Assembly: GCF_001659605.2 (NCBI RefSeq)
Contig: NC_035161.2
Span: forward strand, 35,311,191-35,375,190
DNA from: Manihot esculenta
Taxonomy: Eukaryota > Streptophyta > Magnoliopsida > Malpighiales > Euphorbiaceae
Direction of reading: 5' to 3'
DNA: 64,000 bases
The position numbers were made by a program, and so were the translations under genes. Below the pieces are notes generated by a model that saw nothing but the letters and a program-made list of their open reading frames with translations, had not been told where the DNA came from and did no database searches. Positions 55,431 through 64,000 of this stretch are shown piece by piece (the first letter of the stretch is position 1; each line of letters begins with the position of its first letter).

Positions 55431-58261
55431 TATACAATTGACCCCGCTTACCGGACCTATTGGTAAGCGCTTCGAAGTGTACCTGCTATAGCCAGTCACG
55501 CAAACCACCTAAAGACCGGTTCTTCGTTATTGGGTGACCCACTAGTGGTTTCAGCGGCTTCAAGATTTTGCCACGTGGACAGCAGTGGGATCCTGTGGCT
55601 TCCTGTGATCCATAGGATCGAGAAAAGCGTTGGATCACTAGAGAAAGAACTTTGTCTTTTTTTTAATTTTTTCCATTTTTCATTTTTTAAAATTTTTATT
55701 TTTACGCAATTCTGTAGGGAGCAAGTGCAGAAGTGAGCTGCGCTCATTTGAATATTTTGGCTTTTTACTTAGGTGGATGATTTCAAAAATAAATGAAAAA
55801 TATTTTTTATTTTTAATTATTATTTTAAGTTAACCTTTTGTAAATTCCTGTCCAATATATAATTCCCCTTTTTTTTAATTTTGAGAATTAGATAGTTCAT
55901 ACCTTCTAATATATATTCATATAATCTTTAAAAAAATGCTTAAGGTTATTAAAACAATTTTATCATTAAATTCAAGAAAATAATAAATTTAATTTCATAT
56001 ATTATCAGGCATTTTATAAGTATACTTTTTGAAGTCTTGTTTATATATTTTTAAGAATAATTGAAAAAAAATTGCTTCTTTTTTATTATATAAATGTTTA
56101 ATGGCTGTATTATTAGTTTAAAGAGGCCAAATATTCATTAAAATCATGTTCAATAATAAATAAAAATTAATCATTCTATAGTAAAAATGAACAAAAAATA
56201 CGTATATTTATACGTATTAAACTTTAATTTTTTATTATATAATAATATAATGAGAGAGCATTTGATAAAATAGAAATTAAACAACTGAAATTTTGGATCT
56301 GTTTAATTATATTGATCATCACGTGTCTGCAGATCCAATGCTCCTTTTTAAATGTTTCTCTTTCTTCCTCCAATCAGATGGCACAGATCCTCTTATAGTC
56401 TTTGATTAGATCAACCTAAAAAACGATTGGATATTTTTTAATTTTGCTTAATCTTTTTATCATGTGACAGCAACGTTATTTACCGACGCACAAAGCAGGG
56501 GGGTAGATTAGTCATTTCGATAAATGCAAGCAGTTATCCCTATGAGCATGTTAGGAACTCTCTGTTCCGGGTTATGTTGAGGAAACTTGGGGTCTGTCTG
56601 TTGGTTTTGTGCCACGTAGGATAATGAGAAGATGATTTTCTTACGTGGCATAAAAGAAGGTCTTTAGTGGTTGCTTTTTGGTCAGTATTATCTGAGAAAC
56701 GAAAATATAAATTTTAAATTATATATTCTATCACAATTTTAAATTATTTATTTAAAAACTAATTTTTAAAAAATTGACGGCGAAAGGGGAATCTCCGTTA
56801 AAAAGTGTAGATAACGTTGCTTGACAACTTTGACGGATAGGTTACGTGGCAGGTGGAGAACCAAGATAGATAACGGCGTTGTGTTCGGGGGATAAGGGGC
56901 TTGAGGCTTGTGGTGGGACCGAGAGGAGTGGTGGACCCTATGAAATGAAAACGATCCCTTGAATAAAATGTCAAAAAGATTTTGGTCCTAAAGAATTTTA
57001 ATTTTCCCTGAAGCAGAAATTTAAAAAAAAAAAAAAAAGGGAAAAAGATACTGACACGTGGCAAGAAAGAAGGGCGGATTGCCAAGAAAGAAAGGGATGA
57101 ATTTATCTATACACGTGGCGAACAGGGAGTGGGGTTTGAAATGTGTTGGCGATAGTGTAGCAAAGACTTGGTTAAAGAGAGGCTTTGAAAATGTAGACGT
57201 TGGGTTTTCTTTATAGTTGGGATCTATTTTTGCAATTATTTATTTATTTATAGAAAAGATTGGGTAAATGCAAGGCATATGGAGAAATAAAATAAATTGG
57301 AAGTGATAAATTGCAGCAGATTTTTCATGCAACAACGCCAAATCAACTAACCGTTTGTTTTCTGGTGTGTGATTGTTGAACTATAACAACACAAATCAAT
57401 ATATATCTTTTTTGTTTATAAGGGAAATAAATATTTTCTATATTTTGGGTTGGTAATACAAATCAATAATAAAGTTTTTTATTTATATTTCTTAAAAAAA
57501 TTAATTCCTCAGCTTATTTATCCCTAATTAAAAAGATGCTTTGGTTTTCCGTACTTTGGCCATAAGCGCTTTTTTCAATCAATTTCTTTAAAAAAATTTA
57601 TTAAAGTTTTCGGCTTTAGTCAATTTCAGAGACTCAAAGACTCAATCCAAAATTGAATCTTTTTTTCTTTTTTTCAAATCAATAGAAGCAAACAAACATT
57701 GTGGGCTGCTAATTTCATCCATGAACCCGTTAGAGCATTTTATGAGATACTAATTTCATCAATGATACAATAAAGCTCAAATGCATGAGATGCGAGTGAA
57801 GGACAATCATTTCCCCTTGGTGTGGCTTGTGGCGAACATAGCAAACAGGTAGCTGTGTCAGTTTACATCAGACAGAACAACCTTTTACTTCTTTCACTAC
57901 ATTGGTTTGGCCCAACAAGAACCTCTTTTTTTTTTATTCTTATCTTCAACTTCCACCAGGGATGGATGCTAGTGATTGTAACACTGCCAGTGCCAGTGAA
58001 CACAAATCTATTAATGACCAAACCATTTCCTAGCAGGACTACTCTCCCTGCTTATCTGTTCCAACTTTCACTGAAACCTTTATCTACGCCAAAAGGCCAT
58101 GAAAAACTTTCCTCATTTGAACAAAAGTACAGCTAACCCCACCTCCTTCGACAATGAATAGTGTTGTTTCAAAATGAATGGTTTGCCTTTGATTGCTCTA
58201 GGAAAATGAACAAAAAATTCAAATATGGAAGTTAACAAGCTAAATGACTAAAAACCCATTC
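55431..58261. other. TRP promoter and distal spacer
   Basis: A CCACGTGG palindrome lies at about 55569. Bases 55750-56280 are AT-rich. A run of ACGTGGC boxes follows at 56322-57118. Bases 57250-58261 have no recognised gene; the 104-codon frame at 57822-58136 lacks any family signature. Confidence 0.45.
56322..57118. promoter_or_regulatory. Orphan cluster of ACGT boxes (ABRE/G-box type)
   Basis: CACGTGTC at about 56322, GCCACGTAGG at about 56611, TTACGTGGCA at about 56641, TTACGTGGCA at about 56843, ACACGTGGCA at about 57053 and ACACGTGGCG at about 57111. Six ACGT-core sites in 800 bases is a typical abscisic-acid or stress-responsive arrangement. No gene starts close by: the TRP leader is more than 1 kb away and nothing coding follows on plus before the retrotransposon. 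Confidence 0.5.
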
Positions 58262-58266
58262 ACAGG
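58262..58266. repeat. Presumed left target-site duplication ACAGG
   Basis: These five bases precede the LTR start. The matching copy would lie beyond the window, so this is a prediction. Confidence 0.4.
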
Positions 58267-58764
58267 TGATGACTGCTGAATTCCTTCACCCCGGATCAGG
58301 GGCTTGACCACAGCCCAAGGCCCATGACGTAGAGGCCCACACACACCTGATATATATAACAAGCCTGGCTCATCCAACCTTCAAAGCCGGGCTCGACCCA
58401 TCTTCCTCACTCAAGCCGGCCCGGCCCGCACGAAGCAGGCCCTCTCCACTCAGGCTTAGCATCCGGCCCAACTCTCAGCCCAGTCCAGGATCCAGAATAA
58501 TATTCACTAGACAGCCTGGCAGATCCGCTCGAACGTACGCACGAGGAGAATCAGAGGCCGTTATGCATGGAGCATGCGGCTAATACCCTAGTACCTCCGA
58601 ATCCGCATGGCAGAGATGCGTGGCCCAATCCTGGAGAGACCTTTACACGTCACCAGCAGGCAAGATAATGTATAAAAGAGGAGTCCCCTCCTTAGAAAGC
58701 TTAGGCCTTATTCAGTAATACAAAACCCTTGTAAAACCCTATTCTATTGGATCTCAGATCATCA
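58267..58764 (+). repeat. 5' LTR of the Tat/Ogre-type element
   Basis: Starts TGATGACTGC and ends CAGATCATCA, giving TGATGA/TCATCA inverted tips. Near its end lie GTATAAAAGAGG (TATA-like, about 58671) and a CAGTAATAC..AAAACCC stretch before the primer-binding site, consistent with transcription start and R/U5. Confidence 0.8.
58671..58680 (+). promoter_or_regulatory. TATA box in the 5' LTR
   Basis: TGTATAAAAG lies about 90 bases before the LTR end, the expected place for the promoter of the genomic RNA. Confidence 0.55.
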
Positions 58765-58766
58765 AT

Positions 58767-58786
58767 TGGCGCCGTCTGTGGGAAAC
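58767..58786 (+). other. Primer-binding site
   Basis: TGGCGCCGTCTGTGGGAAAC begins two bases after the LTR and is identical to the site at 13443-13462. Confidence 0.85.
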
Positions 58787-58842
58787 GAAGGAGATCTTTT
58801 CATCACCGGAGTTTTCACTTTCAAAACCCACTGAGATCCACG

Positions 58843-60795
58843 ATGGCAAACCACCAAGACAGTAACCTTAATATTCCAAATGACTTGAGCTCTGCCCAAG
58901 ATGGGCAGCAGTTCTCCTTTTCTAGCCCTACAACGTTGAATAACCAAACACCTATCTCTCTTAATCCCTCGCCAAGCCTGGCAGGGAATACTCCCACCAT
59001 GACCCTGTCTAACCAAGACATTCAAACCATGGCTCTCCAGCTACAAACCACTGCCCACTGGTTGGGGCAGATAATGCAACAAAGGGGACTTAGCACCCCA
59101 GTAAACGCACTCCCAGTAGTGGAGGAACCCAGAACCGATGAACCCCAACCTACCTCTGCCCGCCTCCAAACTAACAACCACAATGCCAGAGAAGAGGAAG
59201 AACCGGAGGCCCGAATCCATGGGAGAAGGGCAAGAGAGTGGATAGAAAATGAAGAGGTGAATGACTATTCTGCTGAAACAACCAGGGAAACGGGAACTGA
59301 AACAGAGGAGGAAGAATGTAGTTTGGGCAAAAGATCCAGCCCGGAAGACGAGAAAATGAACCAAAAGCTGAAAAGGTTGAAGGAGCAGCTCCTAGCCGAG
59401 CTAGGTAAGAAAGATCAAAGTCAAACCTCCTTGCCTACTTCTTCTCCCTTCTCAAAGTTAATGCAGCAGGAGACCGTTCCCAAAAAGTTTATGATGCCAC
59501 CGATGGCGGCCTATAATGGAGCTGGTAACCCGAGAGAGCACGTCATGAACTATAAGACCTTCATGGAGCTACAAACCCTGTCAGATGCTCTGATGTGCAA
59601 GGTGTTCCCAACAACGCTCTCGGGACCAGCGAGGGCATGGTTCAACAGCCTAGAGGCCGGAAGCATTCAAAGTTTCGGAGATTTGGCCACTCGCTTCATT
59701 AGCCGGTTCGTAGCTGGGGTGCCTGCAGATAGGAAGACAAGTTATCTGGAAACAGTGAGACAAAAAGCTGGTGAATCCCTCAGAGAGTACGTCGCCCGTT
59801 TCAATACGGAGGCCCTGCAGATCCCCGAGCTTGACGAAGGAAGGGCGGTAGAGGCCATGCAGAAGGGAACAACCTCGGCCGAGTTCTTCGGTTCACTAAG
59901 CAGGAAACCTCCGATCTCACTGGCCGAGTTGATGAAGAGGGCGGAAAAGTATATAAGGCAGGATGACGCCTTAGTAACGAGTAGATTTGCCAAAAGGGCG
60001 GAAGGAAAAGAAAAAGCCCCGGAGGAAGGGAGGTCGGAGAAGCACGAGAAGAAGCATGGAAAGAGGCCTGAACCGTACAAGCAGGCCTGGGAAAGAAGGG
60101 ATCACAGGCCTCCTCCTCCTCCTCGGATTCTCAAACCAAGAACGCTCCCTCCTTGGGTTCCGGAGAAACCGACTCCATTAAATGCGTCTAGAGCCGAGGT
60201 GCTCATGGCCGTCCAAAATAAAGAGTTTCTCCAGTGGCCTCAACCTTTGAAGTCGGAAGCAGATCAGAGAAATCCTTATAAGTATTGTCAGTATCACCGA
60301 ACGCATGGCCACGACACAAATAACTGTTTTCAGTTAATTGCAGAGATTGAAAGATTGATAAAAAGGGGGCATCTCAAAAATTTTGTGAAGAAACCGGAGG
60401 GGCAGAGGCCTCAACCCGGTCCGGCAGCCCAGATGCCCAGGAGAACTGGAACGGGGCCAGTGAACGATGGGTCCAGTGGGACTATTAACATGATCGTTGG
60501 AGGAACTGGAGGACGGATGAACCGTCGAGGCAAGAAGAGAAACCGGGAAGGGGAGACCAGCAATGGCGAGGTCATGCAGATCGTTGAACACTCTCCCATG
60601 ACCATCGTTTTCTCTTCGGAGGATGCACAGGGCGTTCAGATGCCCCATGATGACGCGCTTGTCATTGAAGCAGTCATTCATAATTTTCGGGTGAAGAAGG
60701 TTCTGGTGGATGATGGAAGTAAGGTTAACTTATTGCCATATCGGGTTTTCCAGCAGATGGGAATCCCAGAGGAACAGCTGGTTCGGGACCAGTCA
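58843..60795 (+). pseudogene. gag-pro: gag-pro of the Tat/Ogre-type element, truncated by insertion
   Basis: Translation likely starts at ATG 58843 (MANHQDSNLN); the open frame reaching back into the LTR is not needed. 651 codons remain before the junction. The retrotransposon Gag domain covers about residues 220-370, with GNPREHVMNYKTFMELQTLS, ARAWFNSLEAGSI and SLREYVARFNTEA. A zinc-knuckle-like YCQYHRTHGHDTNNC lies near 487. A protease region follows, with VKKVLVDDGSKVNLL (DDG in place of DTG/DSG) near 622. After EEQLVRDQS the frame runs into the foreign LTR and stops at 60847-60849, so the last residues are not native. Pol functions are outside the window. An internal copy of this kind cannot make a full polyprotein. 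Confidence 0.85.
60791..60795. repeat. Predicted target-site duplication AGTCA of the nested element
   Basis: The five bases before the foreign LTR. A second AGTCA is predicted at the far end of the nested element, directly followed by the continuation of the Tat/Ogre-type pol frame. Confidence 0.5.
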
Positions 60796-61428
60796 TGTAA
60801 CGACCCGAAAATCGGACCGCTACCGGCGCTAGGATTCAGGTCGACTTAAGGCCGCCGGAACCCGTAGCAAGCCTACATACATCCTGTTTACCTGTTTAAT
60901 CCCATACATGATCAACAAACATACATAAGAATTAAAAACTTTTCTTTTTCTTCATTCACCAAACTCAACCTGTGCATGCACTATATTCATCATATACATA
61001 AACATTAATCCCTCTGTGGGACGTCATCAAAGCCTCAATGGCAATATATATTCTGTGTTGAGTTGGTTCACATATACATCATAAAATAAGATCATGTACG
61101 TACCAAGGGATTAACATCTACTATGGTCAAGCACAACTCTATCCTCAATAACATAGTTACATAAACATAACTGTTCAAACTTTACATTACATTCTTATCA
61201 TTGTCATGTCCACATACTCTAGCTATTACATACATATGACTTTTCTCTTCTTTTCTTCTCTATCAATCCCGTACCTGCAAACCTGGGGTTAGGGGAGAGG
61301 GGTGAGCTAAAAGCCCAGTGAGCAGAAACTAAAAACATTATATTAAAATTCATGCTTTCATGGAATGCATCATATCACAGACAATTCACATCAAGGGTGA
61401 ACCTGTCACCAATTAGTCCCAACATAGT

Positions 61429-61708
61429 CTTGTGCCAGGCCGTAGCATGGGGTCCTGGTCTTCCTGTCATAACATACATAAAGTCTCGTGCCAGGCCGTA
61501 GCATGGGGTCCTGGTCTTCCTGTCATAACATATATAAAGCCTCGTGCCAGGCCGTAGCATGGGGTCCTGGTCTTCCTGTCATATCATATATTAAGCCTCG
61601 TGCCAGGCCGTAGCATGGGGTCCTGGTCTTCCTGTCATATCATATATTAAGCCTCGTGCCAGGCCGTAGCATGGGGTCCTGGTCTTCCTGTCATAACATA
61701 CATAAAGT
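61429..61708. repeat. 56-bp tandem repeat, five copies, in the LTR
   Basis: Each unit starts CTCGTGCCAGGCCGTAGCAT and ends with TGTCATA followed by an AT-rich tail. The first 40 bases are almost invariant, while the tail has two versions (AACATACATAAAG and TCATATATTAAG). Confidence 0.92.
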
Positions 61709-62082
61709 CTCGTGGACTAATTGGATCATACAGCATTCACCCACAACCACAAAGGAAAATGCAATGCAACATATTCGTGCTCTAATGCAATCAGCCTATT
61801 ACATATCATCATGATGCGTGAAGCATGCTCAAAACATTCAGTTATTTGATTTAAAACATTAAGCTTGTTTCCACTCACCTCTGGCTAGCTCTGACCAGAC
61901 ACTGAAGCAGCTCACTCACTGCTGGGGTCCTCGGTTCCTCGGGTCCGAACCTACACAGGTGGACTCCAATGAGGGACCAAACATATATAAACACAACTCT
62001 AATATATCCCCCAAAAACCCCCTAAAACATCATGAAAACATCACAGAAAATATGCATGAAACGGCTGAACAGGGCACCTTCG

Positions 62083-62270
62083 GCGGCACCTTCGGCGGCC
62101 GAAAGTCCTGGACAGAGACGAAACTCAGCTAGGTTCGGCGGCACCTTCGGCGGCCGAAAGTGCCAGACAGAGACGAAAGTCTCTTTTCGGGGGCACCTTC
62201 GGCAGCCGAAAGCTGCCTTCACAAGAGGGGTTCGGCGGCCGAAACTCCCTTCGGCTGCCGAACCTGGTTT
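62083..62270. repeat. Palindrome cluster 1 (TTCGGCGGCCGAA family)
   Basis: Several copies of TTCGGCGGCCGAA or its one-base variants TTCGGCAGCCGAA and TTCGGCTGCCGAA, plus half sites TTCGGCGGCACC. Each full copy is a perfect or near-perfect inverted repeat. Confidence 0.85.
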
Positions 62271-62818
62271 CTGCCAAACGGCAGAAACTTGGTTCAAATG
62301 AACCTCCTGCCTCCCAAAACCATAGATCATACATATATCTCAACTAAAACACACATACAAGTTCCTAGGGGCCTCAAACATGCATATACCCCATCTACAA
62401 CACTTCATTCACACACAATCAAGCTACATTGCTCAAACATCATCAAAACCCATAGACACAACATATGTCCTAACATGCATTTCTACCCATAGATCTTACT
62501 TAAAACTTGTTTAAAACATAAAAAGGGTTCAAGATCGACCCTTACCTCTTGAAGAAACGAGAGGAAAGCGATCCTAGCTTGGAGATGGAGAGATTAAGCT
62601 CTTTGAACCTCCAAGCACTCAAAACTTGCTCAAAGCTCGATTCAAAAGCTTAAAAACTTCAAAGTAAGATGAAAACTTGTTAAAACCATGAAAGATCTAG
62701 AGGAAACACTCAAGATCGAGGGAGGAGCGGTGGAGACTCACCTTGGCCGACAATGGGAGAGAAAAAGCTCGCCCGTGCGGACCAAGGGGACCCTTTTATA
62801 GTGGCTGGCCAGGCCACG

Positions 62819-62985
62819 TTCGGGGGCCGAATGTGCCTCCGCATCCATGCAATGTTCGGCGGCCGAACATAAGGTTCGGCGGCCGAACCTGCACTTCCCT
62901 CACTTAGACTTTCGGGGGCCTAACGTGCCTCCCAAAGTCCATGCATGTTCGGCGGCCGAAAGTAAGTTTCGGCGGCCGAACCTGG
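62819..62985. repeat. Palindrome cluster 2 (TTCGGCGGCCGAA family)
   Basis: Four full copies in two close pairs (about 62852 and 62875; about 62947 and 62968), plus the half-related TTCGGGGGCCGAA at about 62819, in the part of the LTR that faces the element's internal region on the plus map. Confidence 0.85.
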
Positions 62986-63157
62986 GTTTTTCCTTAAAGA
63001 AATTTCATGCAAAAACTCAATTAATTCCATACTTAAAAACATTAAAAACATGAAAACATTTTATAAAAACATGCTTTCACCCCTTCTAGAGATTTCCGAC
63101 AACCGAATTCCACCGGACGGTAGGAATTCCGATACCGGAGTCTAGCCGGGTATTACA

Positions 63158-63172
63158 TTCTCCCCCCCTTAA
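63158..63172 (-). other. Polypurine tract of the nested element
   Basis: The minus strand reads TTAAGGGGGGGAGAA immediately next to the LTR, which fixes that LTR as the 3' LTR and the element's polarity as minus. Confidence 0.8.
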
Positions 63173-63273
63173 GAACATTCGTCCCCGAATGTTCCTCAAC
63201 TAATACATGCATAGCGAAACAAACATAACATAGATGTAACACATATAACACATGGAACACATCTCAACTAACC

Positions 63274-64000
63274 TTAGAAGAGGTGGGGGTACTGCTGGAG
63301 CATGGACTCCCGGGTCTCCCAAGTGCATTCTTCCAAATTGTGGTGGTTCCAAAGGACTTTCACCATCGGGATTTCCTTGTTCCTCAACTTTCTGATCTGA
63401 GTGTCTAGAATCCGCACCGGCTGTTCAACATAAGTGAGATCCTCTTGGATCTCCACATCAGGCTCGTTAAGAACCTTGCCCGGATCTGACACGAACTTCC
63501 TCAACATGGAAACATGGAAAACCGGATGGATTCTCTCCATAGAAGCAGGCAAGTCCAGCTTGTACGATACATTCCCAATCCTTTGCAGGACTTCAAAGGG
63601 TCCAATGTACCGCGGAGCTAGCTTACCCTTCTTACCAAATCGAACCACCCCTTTCATCGGAGACACCTTGAGCAATACTAGATCCCCCTCCTGAAACTCT
63701 ACCTGTTTCCTGCGGATGTCTGCATAACTTTTCTGCCTGCTGGTGGCAGTCTTTATCCTTTCTCTGATAATGGGCACCACCCTGCTGGTGATCTCAACAA
63801 GCTCAGGCCCTGCTAAGGACCTCTCTCCAACCTCTTCCCAGCAAACGGGTGACCTGCACTTCCTCCCATATAAAGCTTCATATGGAGCCATCCCTATGCT
63901 AGCATGATAGCTGTTATTGTAGGCAAACTCCACCAAAGGTAGATGTTGCTTCCAAGAACCGCCAAAATCTAGCACACACATTCTGAGCATATCTTCTATG
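63274..64000 (-). CDS. pol: C-terminal pol (integrase end with chromodomain) of the nested chromovirus, partial
   Basis: The frame is open from the window edge (EDMLRMCVLDFGGSW) to the stop at 63274-63276. It starts after the main catalytic part of integrase, with LPLVEFAYNNSYHASIGMAP and YEALYGRKCRSPVCW. Then come the GPF-type module (YIGPFEVLQRIGNVSYKLDL, IHPVFHVSMLRKF) and a chromodomain-like tail (PVRILDTQIRKLRNKEIPMV, KVLWNHHNLEECTWETRESM) that ends the polyprotein. Chromodomains of this kind help direct integration to particular chromatin. No frameshift is seen in this part, so the element may be young or still coding. The remainder lies outside the window. Confidence 0.9.
   Translation of the reverse strand, partial: IEDMLRMCVLDFGGSWKQHLPLVEFAYNNSYHASIGMAPYEALYGRKCRSPVCWEEVGERSLAGPELVEITSRVVPIIRERIKTATSRQKSYADIRRKQVEFQEGDLVLLKVSPMKGVVRFGKKGKLAPRYIGPFEVLQRIGNVSYKLDLPASMERIHPVFHVSMLRKFVSDPGKVLNEPDVEIQEDLTYVEQPVRILDTQIRKLRNKEIPMVKVLWNHHNLEECTWETRESMLQQYPHLF

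Larger units (their letters stand above)
58267..60795 (+). mobile_element. 5' part of a Tat/Ogre-type Ty3-gypsy retrotransposon, split by a nested element
   Basis: Begins with a 498-bp LTR, then the primer-binding site, then a gag-pro reading frame. At 60796 the sequence changes abruptly to the LTR of a second retrotransposon on the opposite strand, so the rest of this element should resume on the far side of that insertion, outside the window. The LTR tips and primer-binding site resemble those of the 7-14 kb element. Confidence 0.85.
60796..63157 (-). repeat. 3' LTR, 2,362 bp, of the nested element
   Basis: On the plus strand it begins TGTAACGACCCGAAAATCGG and ends CCGGGTATTACA, with TGTAA/TTACA inverted tips. 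It contains a five-copy 56-bp tandem repeat and two clusters of 13-bp palindromes. Short frames within it (for example 62022-62343) are produced by these repeats and are not genes. Confidence 0.85.
60796..64000 (-). mobile_element. Nested Ty3-gypsy chromovirus (Tekay/Del-like), partial
   Basis: Minus polarity: an LTR at 60796-63157 is followed by a polypurine tract and then the C-terminal part of pol on the minus strand, which runs off the window. The integrase end with GPF-type and chromodomain-like sequence and the very long LTR suggest the Tekay/Del group. Confidence 0.85.

Noticed and set aside
57822..58136. A 104-codon plus-strand ORF.
   Set aside because: No family match that I can recognise and no promoter or splice support.
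62022..62492. Overlapping ORFs of 72-110 codons in the chromovirus LTR.
   Set aside because: They arise from GC-rich palindromic repeats in several frames at once.

Overview
This is nuclear DNA from a flowering plant, most likely a core eudicot. The genes have many short introns with GT..AG borders, the spacers are very AT-rich, and the gene content matches well-known angiosperm families. A rosid such as a Malpighiales species (cassava or rubber-tree relatives) would fit, but that is a guess.

Layout. 1-321 (minus): the N-terminus of an unrecognised, probably organelle-targeted protein cut by the window edge. 1812-6910 (plus): an eight-exon mitochondrial m-AAA protease of the FTSH3/FTSH10 type. 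7269-14165 (minus): a complete, very young, apparently non-autonomous LTR retrotransposon whose 701-bp LTRs look identical. Its body is filled by hairpin-forming minisatellites and an antisense fragment of a host BTB/WD40-type gene. 16486-20561 (plus): a tandem pair of HAD phosphatase genes with the same eight-exon structure. 21475-23605 (minus): UFD1. 24977-27113 (plus): MPP6/MPHOSPH6, an RNA-exosome cofactor. 28220-46261 (minus): four tandem GRAS genes of the LISCL (SCL9/SCL14/SCL33) group, the second clearly aberrant. 49646-53595 (minus): a nine-exon TRP/TRF-like double-stranded telomere-repeat-binding protein. 58267-64000: a Tat/Ogre-type Ty3-gypsy element (plus) whose gag-pro ORF is broken by a chromovirus-type Ty3-gypsy element (minus) with a 2.36-kb LTR.

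The gene order FTSH - HAD - UFD1 - MPP6 - GRAS - TRP resembles, from memory, three Arabidopsis intervals (At2g29060-29080, At1g07510-07540 and At5g59430-59490), each keeping a different subset. The window therefore looks like a relatively complete version of an ancestral block. I see no operon-like functional unit: the genes act in separate processes (inner-membrane proteolysis, nucleotide or phosphate hydrolysis, CDC48-dependent ubiquitin segregation, RNA surveillance, GRAS-mediated transcription, telomere binding). The most unusual material is in the retrotransposons. All exon limits were read by eye from splice consensus, reading phase and remembered family sequences; no alignment was run.
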